From contig JAVXUO010001376.1 of the NCBI GenBank assembly GCA_033065855.1, positions 868,001 through 932,000 on the forward strand: a DNA stretch of 64,000 nt. Reading direction: 5' to 3'. The notes under the pieces were generated by a model. The model was not told the DNA's origin. It did not search any database and was given only the letters and a program-made list of their open reading frames with translations. This stretch comes from Escallonia rubra (taxonomy: Eukaryota; Streptophyta; Magnoliopsida; Escalloniales; Escalloniaceae). Position numbers and translations under genes: made by a program. Within the stretch, counting starts at the first letter, position 1. Every line of letters starts with the position of its first letter. This document shows, piece by piece, positions 1-12,200 of this stretch.

Positions 1-176
1 AAAATAAAGTTACTAATTTTTATCCAAACAAAAACCTAAAAAGTTTACAAAAAGGTATCAAAGTGGGGTGGGCCACAATCTGAGATGAAATAATAAAAGC
101 CTAATTTCCACGCAACTCCATTGATTTTCGTCCTCCACTCCAGTACACTGCTTCTAACTAACGCCGAGCTTGAAGC

Positions 177-224
<48 letters not shown>

Positions 225-258
225 AACAAAAACACACACACAGAGGTAAGAAAGAAAG
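1..258 (+). promoter_or_regulatory. Proximal promoter and 5'UTR of the profilin gene
   Basis: This stretch lies directly upstream of the profilin start codon. An A/T-rich TATA-like run (aataataaaa) lies near 87-97, about 160 bases before the ATG, so transcription could start near 120. The presumed leader then runs through a CT/CA microsatellite into the ATG at 259, whose context is aaagATGtct. The TATA assignment is inference from composition and position only. Confidence 0.4.
177..242. repeat. Compound (CT)n(CA)n microsatellite in the profilin leader
   Basis: A pure CT run at about 177-202 passes into a CA run to about 242, interrupted once by caaacaaaaa. It ends 17 bases before the profilin ATG, so it would be transcribed as 5'UTR. 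CT-rich leaders are common in plant genes. Its length is likely to vary between individuals. Apparent minus-strand reading frames here (Cys-Val and Arg-Glu runs) are artefacts of the repeat. Confidence 0.85.
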
Positions 259-3200
259 ATGTCTTGGCAAACATACGTAGACGAGCACTTGATGTGTGAT
301 ATAGAGGGCAATGTTCTGACCTCTGCTGCTATCATCGGCCACGACGGCACCGTTTGGGCCCAGAGCACCTCTTTCCCTCAGGTCCGCCTTACCCATCTGC
401 TCTTTAGATTTATTTCTTTTTATAATTCACTGGGTTTGCTCTTAGTTCTGATTCTGAACCGTAGGGATATTTTTATTGAGATTGATTTGATGGGTTTTGG
501 TGCGTCAATAAGTTTTAACTGATTAATTTGGAATTTCTTTTTGCTTTTTGGTTTATCCTTGAATTAAGATTTGAAAAAGCACCTAGATATCAGAGTTTCG
601 AGCTGGGTTAGGTGCAACATTAGCGATAGCCATATACAAAGGTTTTGGAAATTAAGCCAAAAGCAAAAAGGAAAAAAAATGACATATATATTTTTTTGAT
701 TGAAAGGAACAAAATACAACTTAGCTACCCCCAAATACATCTGCTAGAAGCAGTGGACTAATTTCAACCGGGGGTTGGTTGAGATAAACAAAATCCCCGT
801 CATATCTAGTTCCTAGATTGGCTAGCTTATCAGCACAATGGTTGCCCTCTCTAAAAACATGTTTTATTCTAGTCTTAGTCGCTATGAGCAAAAAGCGACA
901 ATCACTAATAATAGCAGATAAAGGATGAAAAGATTCGATCTCGGGTGTAGTCATCAATTGTTGCGCCATGAGGGAATCTGTTTCAACCGTGACTTCACGA
1001 AGCTGTTGGTCTTTGATTATTTGTAGAGCTTTGAAAACCCCATGTATTTCAGCCTCCAGGCTATCATCCGTGGACATGCTTCCAAAGAAACCACCTTTCC
1101 ATCGCCCATTGTCATCACGGATCAAACCTCCATATCCACCTCTTTGATTTCCTTTAGCACAGCCATCAGTGTTGAATTTAAGGGTACCTGCAGTTGGCAT
1201 TAACCATTTGATAAGCATAGGAGTTTTACAGGGAAGGGGGGATGCTTACTGTTAGCAAAATCCAGATCAGCAGCCAGATCCAGCACTCTTTTCCAAGACT
1301 GCCACACAGGCAAGGTGATCCCTTCAATGCTTTCTTTGTTGCGTTCCTTCCAAATTTGCCAAATACAAGCTAAAAAAACAGATTTCCAATTTAAATTCAT
1401 GAACAGCTGATTATCACAATCCTTCAGATTCCTTTTAATCCAATCAATGATGTTGGTTCTCAAATCCTGCTCGAACAGATTAGGATCAAAAAATTTGGTC
1501 CATAGGCTTTTAGCTTTAGGGCATTTTCTAAGAGTGTGGTCTATGGTTTCAGCTTCAATTTTGCATCTACTACAAATGGCACTAGGGCTGAAGTTCCTGA
1601 TAGCTCTCAGCTCATTGGTGAGCAGCCTTCCATGATTGATAAGCCACTGGAAAAATTTAAATTTTGGGGGGATCTTTAGCCTCCATATCCAACCAAAATC
1701 AGGATATGTGGCATTATTCACATCCAGAGAAGAAGCTATTCTATAGGCACTTGAGGTAGAAAACTTACCATTTCCCACAACCCCCAAAAAGGAAAGTCCA
1801 CTTCAGGTTGGTGCATAGGCAGATGGATCCTAGTAATGGCCTGAATCAGATTGCTAGAGATATACCTAGATAGGTCCTGAATCTTCCAGCTCCCATCAAG
1901 AGAGATAAACTTATCAACAGTCAAGTTAGTTTCATAGTCAGGGTTAGGGTTAATGGACCCATTTCCAGCCCACCAGTCCTGCCAAAAGGATATGGACTTG
2001 CCATCCTGGACATTCCATTTAACCCCCACAGTCAAAATAGGCATGGTGGCTCTAATACTCCTCCAGATGTGAGATCCCCCACTTTTCTTTGGCCAACTTC
2101 TGTGATTACCATTATCAAAATATTTGGCCTTAAGAACCTTAACCCACAGGTGATCCTCATTGGTAATAAGTTTCCAACTGATCTTAGAAGTCAGGGCTAG
2201 ATTGTTTAGGTGAGCTTTCCTAATGTTAACCCCTCCATTTCTTTTAGATTGACAGACACTATTCCACTTGACCAAGTGGATTTTCTTAACAGCAGCAGTA
2301 TCCCCCCACAAGAAATTCCTATTTATCCTATCCATCTCATCAGTAATTTTTTTGGCAGCATTTATCCATGAGTCAAAGTTCTTGCAAACCTGGAAACTTT
2401 GACGGCAAGAGTAGTGCAGGGCCAGAAACATTCTGTAAGATGGGCAAGGTGTACGGTGGGCAACTATTAATATAATTTATTCACTCTAAGGTGGCCAAGT
2501 TTTTGATATTGTGTATTTAGGCCATTTTGATTTCTCTAAAATTTTGAGGTGAGCAAATGCCCATAGTACCCTGAGGACCTTCGTGCCACTGGGCAAGAGT
2601 TTCAGATATTGGCAACAACAGATGAAATATTGGCTCACCACTTTGGGTCTTTATTCTTTTGTAGTCAATGCTTTGCAAAGAAAGAAAACAAAAAGTTTCT
2701 GAAAAAAAAAATTCAATTAGTAGAAAAAGGCGAAAGTGGCTAAAAATCTTGCAATTAGTTTGAGTGAATTATCTCCTGCCACATATATAATAAAATCCTC
2801 ATTGAGCGTCGTGGAGAAAAGTGCCGCGATGGGTGTCGACGGGCGTTGTGCCGGAGGCACGTGACACGGAGGCTGCACTCGGCGGTAGCGACGGGTGAAG
2901 ATGTTGGTCTCGGGCCTGTCGACAATGAAATGAAGGGTTGGCGATGGTGGAGCTCGGCAGTGAGAATGTGGTGGTTGGCCATGGCCTGTTGTTGTTGGTA
3001 CGGTGGTTGAAGAGTTTTCTCTATGGGTGGATGGTTTGTCTGGAGATTATGTCTTTCTAGTAACCGCTTCTCTTTAGCAGTTAGTAGAGGGTGTTGTGTT
3101 GTGTAAAGGCTGATTTTTATTGTATTAAATTAAATGGTGAAGAGTATATTGGTAAAAATGACTTACCGCCTAAAAGAGAAGGACTTACGCGAGATTTAAG

Positions 3201-6200
3201 AAAAAAATTTAAATCTGAACCGTCCATCTTGGGATGTGGACGGCCGGATCAGAGCTGGGGAAATAAGGAAATAAGGATTTTCCTGGTGATGGATGCGGAT
3301 CAGCCCCCATACATATACATATGCATATACACATATATGTAGGTAGTAGGTAGGTAGGGAGGGAGGTAGGGGATGGTACACCACATATACAGAATGTTGA
3401 CTGCAAGCTATGATGCTTTAAGATCTAGCACTTGTTCATCACTGCCATGTGAAATCATTTTACGTGGTAATTGTAGGAACTAACGTAAGTGTACTATCTA
3501 CGTAACTATGCCATAATGTACCATATGATTGCTAGAGCAGTAACTCATGCTTTGAATGGAGGTCGGCGCTCTCCATTTGGTGTGCTGTGGAGATACTTGA
3601 CGAAGAGGGTGGAAGAGATTTTTTGCCATGCTTAGTTAATTTACCGTATGCCTTGAGTTCTTATGTCGGTAAATGCAGAGGATAAAAAAAATCTGCAAGT
3701 CCGAAATGCAGCCAGTTTGACTTGGATGGTACCTGTGTGTAGTTTTGGCTTGAAGAGGAAGAACTTAGGGTGGTTAGCTAACCTTTTCCTGAATGGTGTT
3801 ACTTATGATTCTTTAGATTATGCGCTGTTATTTGTGGTTCAAGGAGGAAATTTCCTGAACCCTACTTTTAGAAGGAAAGCAAAAGACTTGGATATTGAGT
3901 TGTTGGCAGACTTGTTTGGGAAGCGGTTTTGTGTTGTATTAATGATGGCCTCTTCCATGGAAAGCCATTTGGAAAACCAAGGCTCCTGCAAAGTCGTCTT
4001 TGATCTTGAGGGAGGCAGCACCCTAAGCGGGGGAGACCATTGGAGAAGGAAATTAGTTACTGGTGCTTCATGTGCAAAACGGAGGAGAATTCTTAAAACA
4101 CTTGTTCCCTTAGGTGTTGAAATGTTCTGAATCTTCTTTTTAGCCTCTTTTGGATTTTGTGAGTCACGCTTGCTTATCCTCCAGCTCCGGCTCATGTAAA
4201 TCATGTCTGTGAGCGTTGGAATCTCGTGTAAAACGTCCATACTCCACCCCATATCAGCCACTTCCCACCTTAAAATCATTATTAGAGTAAAAACTCCAAT
4301 TACTATTTGTTCCACATATGGCTACCTTGGAGCTGCAACATCGACCCAACCTGGACAATCCCATGCTATTATGATATATGTACTAGTCACTAGAGTAGCC
4401 GCAAGGGGAAGAAACATAAATAATGGCTCAACATTAAAAGAACATTATGATGGAGGGTTTTAACTTGAAAAAGTGTTCCTTAGTAGGTGTTTATTTATCC
4501 TTATATACACCAAAATAGAAAGATGCATCCCGACCAGTGATAGCGGCAATAGGCTTACTGTAGATGCATAATCGAGTTGTACACAGTACTTGTGTTATGC
4601 AGTTTTGGTCATACCAAGTTGACTAGGATGAAAGAATACCTATTAGTGATAGTATCCAGAACAAGATAACCTAGAGTTCCTTTTTGACTCTGTGTAACCG
4701 CTGATCGTGGATGGGTTGGGTTATCTCTTGGATTGCCATTTTTAAAAAGATTGTGGGTGAGTTGGTTGTTTCTTTTCTTTATTATCTATTTGGGGATCAT
4801 ATTGTTAATTGCAGTGACATACCACTAAGGATCCTGTGGCTTATATTCACATTTAGTGGATTTATGATCTGATGACATACCAGGTTGAGGTGTTTGTGAC
4901 TTCGTTCTTAAAGTAGAATGGGAAAATTGACTCTTCCAGGAGGTATCGTTTGGTATCTCATGAAGAAAAGTGCATTCCTAGTTTCACTCCCGAACCAGGG
5001 CAGAGTGCTTGCCTATATTGTGTTAGGTTAAGCAGTGAACATGCTGTTGGAATGTGGCTTTACAACGGGTGCACGTCATTAGTGGGTAATTTGTTTTAGA
5101 TTCACAGCTGGGCAAGAGGTTTATTAACCGACACACCCGAGGAAAATTTCTATTTACTTGCATGTGCTGCTTATGAATGTTTTACGTATGTGCTATGTTA
5201 CATGGGCTCGGTACGAGTGTCCGAGTCGGATACGTGTCCAAGTGTCGGATTCGTCTATTTTTCAAAATTTAAGACACAGGGACACGGGAAAATATTCCCA
5301 CCTATTCTTGTTTCTTACTTATTCCGTAGTTTACATACTGTTTTAGGGTATGCATGTTGTTTTAATTGAGAACTGAGATCATCTCAAAGCAATAACGAAC
5401 TACAAGGAACACTATAACATAGTGTTCCTAGTGGCATATCATACGGGATGTGTCGGACACATATCCCATACCCATGTCTAAGTGTCGAGTATCCGACACG
5501 GGTACTTTATGCATTTTGAAGAGTCCATGTAGCATAGCGTATGTGTATATATATGTATAGTAATTCGAACAAGACATTCATGGAAGGGATTTTTGTGTTG
5601 GTACAATGAGCTTATGTACTGGAGGTTGTGAAAAGGAATATAATAATACAGATGGCTGAACTCATTATAAACCGGTTCTAGGGTTCCAAGGGACCTTGGA
5701 AAGCTGATGTTTGGAAATTACAAATGACAAAAGGCTGGTGCCAACACTAATTTAGGGGTGCGTAGATAATGTTAGAACCACCCTAGTGTTGCCCCAATGG
5801 ATGAAAGACCATACTTCCCTTAGTTAAGCAAATACCTGATGATTACTTGACATAGAGAATGCCGACGTACTCAGGGCCCGGAAGCCTTGGTAGGCTCCTT
5901 GGATGCTCCTCTGTTAATCTCCCTGGGCAGAAGATATCTTGGCTCTAATAACAAGGCCTTGAGAAACACAGTTTACGTCTCTTGGTGGATCTTTTTCAGT
6001 TCATCCTCGGGAATGCATGTCTATCGAACCACATCAAATGTTTAGGCCTGGGAGGGTCTAACTTGGAGTCACCGTCTTATTTTATTGTTAAAAAGAAACA
6101 AAGGAAACAAAGATGATGGGTTCGGGAACTAATTTATAGAACGGGAAGGTGTTAGGCATCCGTTATAACCTAACAGTCTCTACTTTGCTTTTATGATTAT

Positions 6201-9200
6201 TGGCTCGTAAATGTAAGACATAGGTATGCGTAAAGTGAACTTTAACCTAATCCTAAAATTTGGTTTGAATTCAACAACGGGGTCAAATGGCCTACGTGTC
6301 CGGTCGGACAAACAGAGATCAAAACCATCTAAGTTAAACCTGGACCTTATGGGAAGCGACCTAGATCTCGGTGCTTGACTCTGATGAACACGACTCTTCT
6401 AGTCGAATGGACTTAGAACTCTAATTGACTACTCTTCTTGTTGTCTAGAGTTCTAAATAAAATTAAATAGAAGACTTTGATTTTAGAATATTTTTAAACA
6501 TTGATCCGGTCGGAGGGAGGGGAAACAATCTTGACTCTTCTAATTTAGAGATAGAAATACTCAAAAGAAGCATAGAGAATCGTACCTTAATCCGGATTGT
6601 CTAATTGCTTGATCCAAGAATTGTTTAAACGTCGAAAACCAAGAACAACAATCTGCCCGATTAGAAAAACCTTGTTTTTATTCTGAAGACAACCTTAGGT
6701 CGATTTAACTTATTCTACAAAACTGTAGCTTTTGAAAAGATATATGTTTAGGCTTTTGATGTTTTGAACCTGAAGACTACCGTGAATGGGTTTGACTTCT
6801 TTTGTAAAGTTGTAACTCTTGAAAAGATACACGACTTAGGCTTTTAAATCACCTAAATCAGGCATTGTATGTGCAAGTTATGACCAGTCAAAATTCGGGT
6901 GTGTGCAGAAATTTCTCGTAGAGAAAGGTCCTAAATTTCTAGGGAGGAAGACCCTTAATTCTGTAGCCCAAGGGATTAATTTATGGAGGTCTGGGGGCTA
7001 ACAGAAATGGTAAAGATAACTTTTTCGAGTCTAATATCCCTGATAGAGGAGGATATCTGATTTAAGTCAAATATCACAAAAAGTCAACTTACCGGTCGAT
7101 TTTCGATAAACCAGCTCGCCCCTTAATATTTTAAGATTTTCCCGAATTCGGGACATTAATTGTCCTTAATTCAGTAAGAATCGCTGAAAAGGCACATGGG
7201 ATGTTCCAAATTTCAGGAATTATTCCCAAGTTAATATCTATACTAAGGATCAATCCCAAATCACAAATCAAGTCACAATTTCTTAACCTTGACTTACGTT
7301 AAATCTAACCAACTGGATTGATTGAACCCTTAGTTGCAGGATTCGTGTAGGAGGCTACGAATGTTTCTTAGAAACGCGAATCTGCGCTCCTGACTTAAGA
7401 GCTCATCGGGAGCGCGATCCCAAGAGAGTTGAGATCTAGAACGGAAGTATGGGCAGATTCGTTTTTCATCGACGATGGAAGTTTTCTCCTTGTTTTTCTT
7501 TGGGTAGTCACTATTGGAGGCTATGGTTACGAAGAGCAATGAATCGAGAAGACGAAGTAGAGAGAGAAACTCAGTTGTTTCTTTGTACAGGTATCTATTG
7601 GGAAATGGAAGGCAAAGCACGTGGGTTGGACCCTATTAGTCTCTGTTTATAGGTCATTAGTAAGTCGGTGGCTTTGGCTTGGCCACGTCCCCCAGCGTGA
7701 TATGTTGGGCATGACAACTGGGGGTCTTTAATTTTTTTTCATATTTCACCCTTAACTTTCAACCATTGTAAAAGTACATACTTTGTTATATATTTTACAA
7801 GATCCCAATATTTTTACATTGTCTTGGGTTATACACTTATACGATAAAGTAAAGTGTATGTAAGATAATTTTTTAGCCAGATTGCTCCCAACTTGGATTC
7901 TCCTAGGTGCTGACGCTTCCCCGTCCCCGCTCCCGCTCTCACTCTGTGCAACTTAGGTTTAACCAACTGGACCGGACTCTGACTGGACTGCTTATTGGAC
8001 TTAATTAAATAGATTAAACTCATTATTTATCACTAGGCCTACACCCATGTTAATAATAAACCTTAATTACTAACAAAGCCCAACAATATATAAATGAATA
8101 AAAGACTACAAAAACGGAGTGTTTACCGGCTACAACATATACTTCCTCTCACCTCTTTTAGATGAAAGTTCCTTCACATCCAGCACTATCAAGCTGCCTT
8201 TTTGGAAGATTGTCGACCAACTCATCTATCTTTGTCTGTTAAAAAATAGTCAAACCGCATCCCTTAAGTGCACACAGGTCTTTAAGATCCATTATTGGAA
8301 ATGTTGAAAGACTAATCTAGTTGCTGTGGTTTGCTGGTTATGACCTACCTTAAATTGGAAATCTTGGAGTGCAATATCGTTTCTATGATCAAAACTCTTA
8401 TCTCCCCTCCTCCCTCCTTCCCCCTTTATTATCCCCCCTCTTTCGTTTGCATAAGCTGTTGTTCTCCCCCTAGAGGGGGATGTGCATGGTCTATGGGCTT
8501 TTCCAAGTGCAACTTTTATTGCGATTTTTGTTAAAAGCCGTTGATTCCCTTCACTTGCCAGAAAGCAAGAGAATACTGATGTGTCAAAGAAAATTTCTTA
8601 CTTCATAGACTTCAGTAAGCTGTACAACTGAATTTATAAGAAAGCACAACCTGATGCCAGGTTATGGAGGTGAGACGATAGACAAAATGATGATTGCCAT
8701 TATTGGCACACAGAATTTAAAGATATGTACGCCATTCTGTTATGGGTGGTAATCTCAACCCAAATTCATTTATTTGCCAAGTCTGTCCACGTAAAAGCTA
8801 CCCAAACCCACCCAACAAATAATCGGGTCTAAATGGGTGAAAATATTTTAGAACCCAATAATGCACAGAGTTAAATGGTTTGTAATTGGGTGACCACCAC
8901 AACCTGACACCATCTCGTGAAAATCTGCCATCGGCCATTAAACCTACAACCTACAAATCCTGAGGTCACCAATGGAAAATTGTCCACCACCAGAAACCCA
9001 TCGACAATCACACATCATAATCATTAAAATTGTCCACCTGGATCCACAATTTCAACAACATTAAAATTAGACCTACGCTCACACACACAATTAGATGCAC
9101 TTGTCCATCTGTTGCCGCCGATGGTGAAGATGTTGGTCTTGGGCCTTTTGGGGGGGAAGATGTTGGCGATGGTGGAGCTCGGCAGTGAGAATGCGGTGAT

Positions 9201-12200
9201 TGGCCTTGGGCCTGTCGGTGTTGGTGGTTGAAGAGTTTTGGCTATGGGTGGATGGTTGAGGATGCTGTTCTGGAGATTATGTGTCTACTAAGCACTTCTA
9301 TTTAGCTGTAAAGGCTAAAGAGAAGCAGTTAATAGAGGTTGTCGTGGTTGGGTTAGTAGAGGGTGTTGTGGTGGGTAAGGCTGATCTAAGTGTGAAGAGT
9401 ATTTGGTAAACATGACTAACTGCCGAAAAGAGAAGCAACTAAGCGAGACTTAAGGAAATAAAATTTAATCTGAACCATCCACCTTGCGATGTGGACAGCC
9501 GGATCAGAGCTGGGAAAATAAGGATTTCCCAAGGCGATGGATGTGGATCAGCCCCCATATATATGTGTGTGTGTGTGACCATTGTTTGTATGTAACTTCC
9601 CTTTTTGCTGATAGGAAAAAGGTAAGGGAAGTCCTATTTCATGTAATCTACCCTTTCTATCTATATATATGCCTGCCTTAAGAAGCTGATAGTTCTTTAA
9701 GGTTTTCTTGAAGTTGTTTAAGGGTTTCTTATAGGGAGCGGGTGTGAAAAACTAATATAGATAAATATAGCTCTCCCCGACACTGAACACTAACACAATC
9801 CGTTGGATGAGGGCCGCCTCGTGCTGGTTCACCTCCGGGGATTGTTAAGGGAATCTAGTAGGGGAGTGCCGTACAAACAAAGACAAGGCCTTACTCTATT
9901 CCTATGAAGGAATAGAGGCCTTGGACAGCTCTCAGCTCAAGAAGGTAAGGGCCTTATTCTATTCCGATTACAGAATGGAGGCCTTGGAGCTCTTGGCTCT
10001 TATGTATATACCCCTACATATATATGGAATGGTGTTAATTTTACATTTCAAAAAAAATGATTATTTTACATATACAAAATGGTGACCGCAAGGTATGACG
10101 CTTTAACATTTAGCACTTGTTCATCACTGTCGTGTGAAATGATTTTAGGTGATAATTGTAAGAACTAACCTAAATGTATTATCTACGTAACTATGCCATA
10201 ATGTACCATATGATTGCTAGAGCAGTAACCTATGAAGCACCGGTGCGGCAGTCTGGGGGAAGCACCGGTGCGGTAGTCTGGGGGAAGCACCGGCACCGGA
10301 TGCGCGTCGGGTGCGGGTGCGCGCTGGGTGCGCACTAGGTGCGTGTCCGAAACTTTTTTTTTTTCAATTTATTTTATGGATCTTGGGTGCGGCTCGGATA
10401 CGCACCCAGGGATTTTTGGCAGAGAGTAGAAGAAGAAAGAAAGAGAAGGAGGAGAAGAGAAGAAGGAGAACAAGAAAGGAGAAGAAGGAGAAGAGAAGAA
10501 ACAACCTGCGCCGGAGCGGCAAGGGTCTTCCGGCGATCGGCGAGGGTCTTCCGGCAACAGCTCCCCTCCTTGCCCAGATCTGAGTTGTGACGGCTATGTT
10601 AAATAAACAGGGATAAACTTATAAGCTAGGGTTTTTCTGAAGTTTCTCTTTATTATGTTTGACTCCCCCACTTTGTTAACAATCTTTTAAAATGGCCCCA
10701 AACTTTTTAAAATATAACAGAACTTCTACAAACTTTGTCATAATTGATTATGCACTTTCAATATTTCTAAAGCAGTCCTCAAAATTAACAAAATACCTTA
10801 TTGTTTGTTTAAAATAGCATTATTTTTCTTACATATAAATAATATATATTAATAAATTTTTGCCGTATCCCCGCCGCACCCGTATCCTATTTTTTGAAAA
10901 AATGACGTATCCGCGTATCCGCACCCGTATCGCATCCGCACCCGCACCGGAATCCGTGCTTCTTAGGCAGTAACTCATGCTTTGAATGGAGTCTGCGTGC
11001 TCCATTTAGTGTGCTATGGAGATACTTGATGGAGGGGGTGGTAGAGATTGGTGCCATGCTTAGTTAATTTACCTTATGCCTTGAGTTTGTATGCCGGCCA
11101 ACTTAAAGGATCAAGCAAATCTGCAAGTGTTAGAATGCAGCCAGTTTCATTTGGATATTGGATGGTACCTGTGTAAGATTTTGGCTTGAAGAGGAGGCAC
11201 TTAGGATGGTTTACCAACCTTTTCTTGAATGGTGGTAATTAGGATTTTTTCACTTTATGCGCTGTTATCTGTGGTTCAAGGAGGAAATTTCCTGAACCCT
11301 ATTTTTAAAAGGAAAGCGCAAGACTTGGATATTGACTTGTTGGCAGACTTGTTTGGGAATCGGTTTTCTGCTGTATAAATGATGGCCCGTTCCATGGAGA
11401 GCCATTTGGAAAACCAAGCCTCCTGCAAAATAATCTTTGATCTTGAGGGAGGCAGCACCCTTACCGGGGGCGATCCTTGGAGAAGGAAATAATGTTAATT
11501 GGTGCTTCATGTGCAAAAGGGATGGAGAATCCTTAGAGCACTTGTTCCTTTGTGTGTTGAAAATCTTCTAAATCTACTTTTTAGCCTCTTTTGGATTTTT
11601 TTGTGTCATGCTTGCTTATCCTCCAGCTCGCACTCATGAAAATCACATTCCAGATCTTCCTCTCTCAATCTTTAACCAGAACATGTGAGCATTGAAATCT
11701 CGCACAAAGCACCCATACTCCACCGCCTACAGCCACTGCCCACCTTAAAATCAATATTGGACTAGGAACTCCCATCTTTATGTGTTCCATGTGGCTACCT
11801 TGGAGCTGCAACATCTACCTAAGCTGACCAATCCCATGCTATTAAAATATATGTAATAGTCACCAGAGCAGCCGCAACGGAAGAAACATAAATGATGGCT
11901 TAAAATTAAAAGAACATTATGATGGAGGTTTTTAACTTAAAGTGTTCCTTAGTAGGTAATGATGGCTTAAAATTAAAAGAACATTATGATGGAGGGTTTT
12001 AACTTAAAGTGTTCCTTAGTAGGTATTTCTCTTTATACATGGCAAAATAAAAAGATGTATCCCGAACAGTGATAGCTGTAATAGGCTTACTATAGATGCA
12101 TAGTCGAGCTATACTGAGTACTTTTTTATGCAGTTTTGATCGTACCAAGTTGACTAGGATGGAGGAGAATATCTCTTAGTGATAGTATCCTGAAAGTTCA

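Larger units (their letters stand above)
2880..8765 (+). repeat. Duplicated profilin segment, upstream copy (A); exons 2-3 deleted
   Basis: This stretch aligns collinearly, with many substitutions, to 9105-15345. Shared landmarks are GTGGAGCTCGGCAGTGAGAA (about 2950 and 9172), GATTGCTAGAGCAGTAAC (about 3528 and 10213), TAGTGATAGTATCC (about 4643 and 12178), GAAGCCTTGGTAGGCTCCTT (about 5880 and 13019), and AGTTCCTTCACATCCAGCAC (about 8167 and 13189). At about 8300-8316 copy A jumps from intron-1 sequence straight to the profilin stop codon and 3'UTR (TAG at 8318-8320, then TTGCTGTGGTTTGC). The corresponding interval in copy B is about 1.6 kb (about 13311-14912) and holds exons 2 and 3. Copy A therefore retains intron, stop and 3'UTR but no coding exon. 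It also carries two insertions absent from B (5193-5537 and 6021-8140). Confidence 0.85.

Noticed and set aside
3663-4315. 155- and 158-codon frames in copy A
   Set aside because: The paralogous stretch in copy B (about 11100-11580) has indels and no conserved frame, so there is no coding constraint.
10311-10590. Arg/Lys/Glu-rich frames
   Set aside because: A purine-run artefact inside the MITE at 10230-10966.
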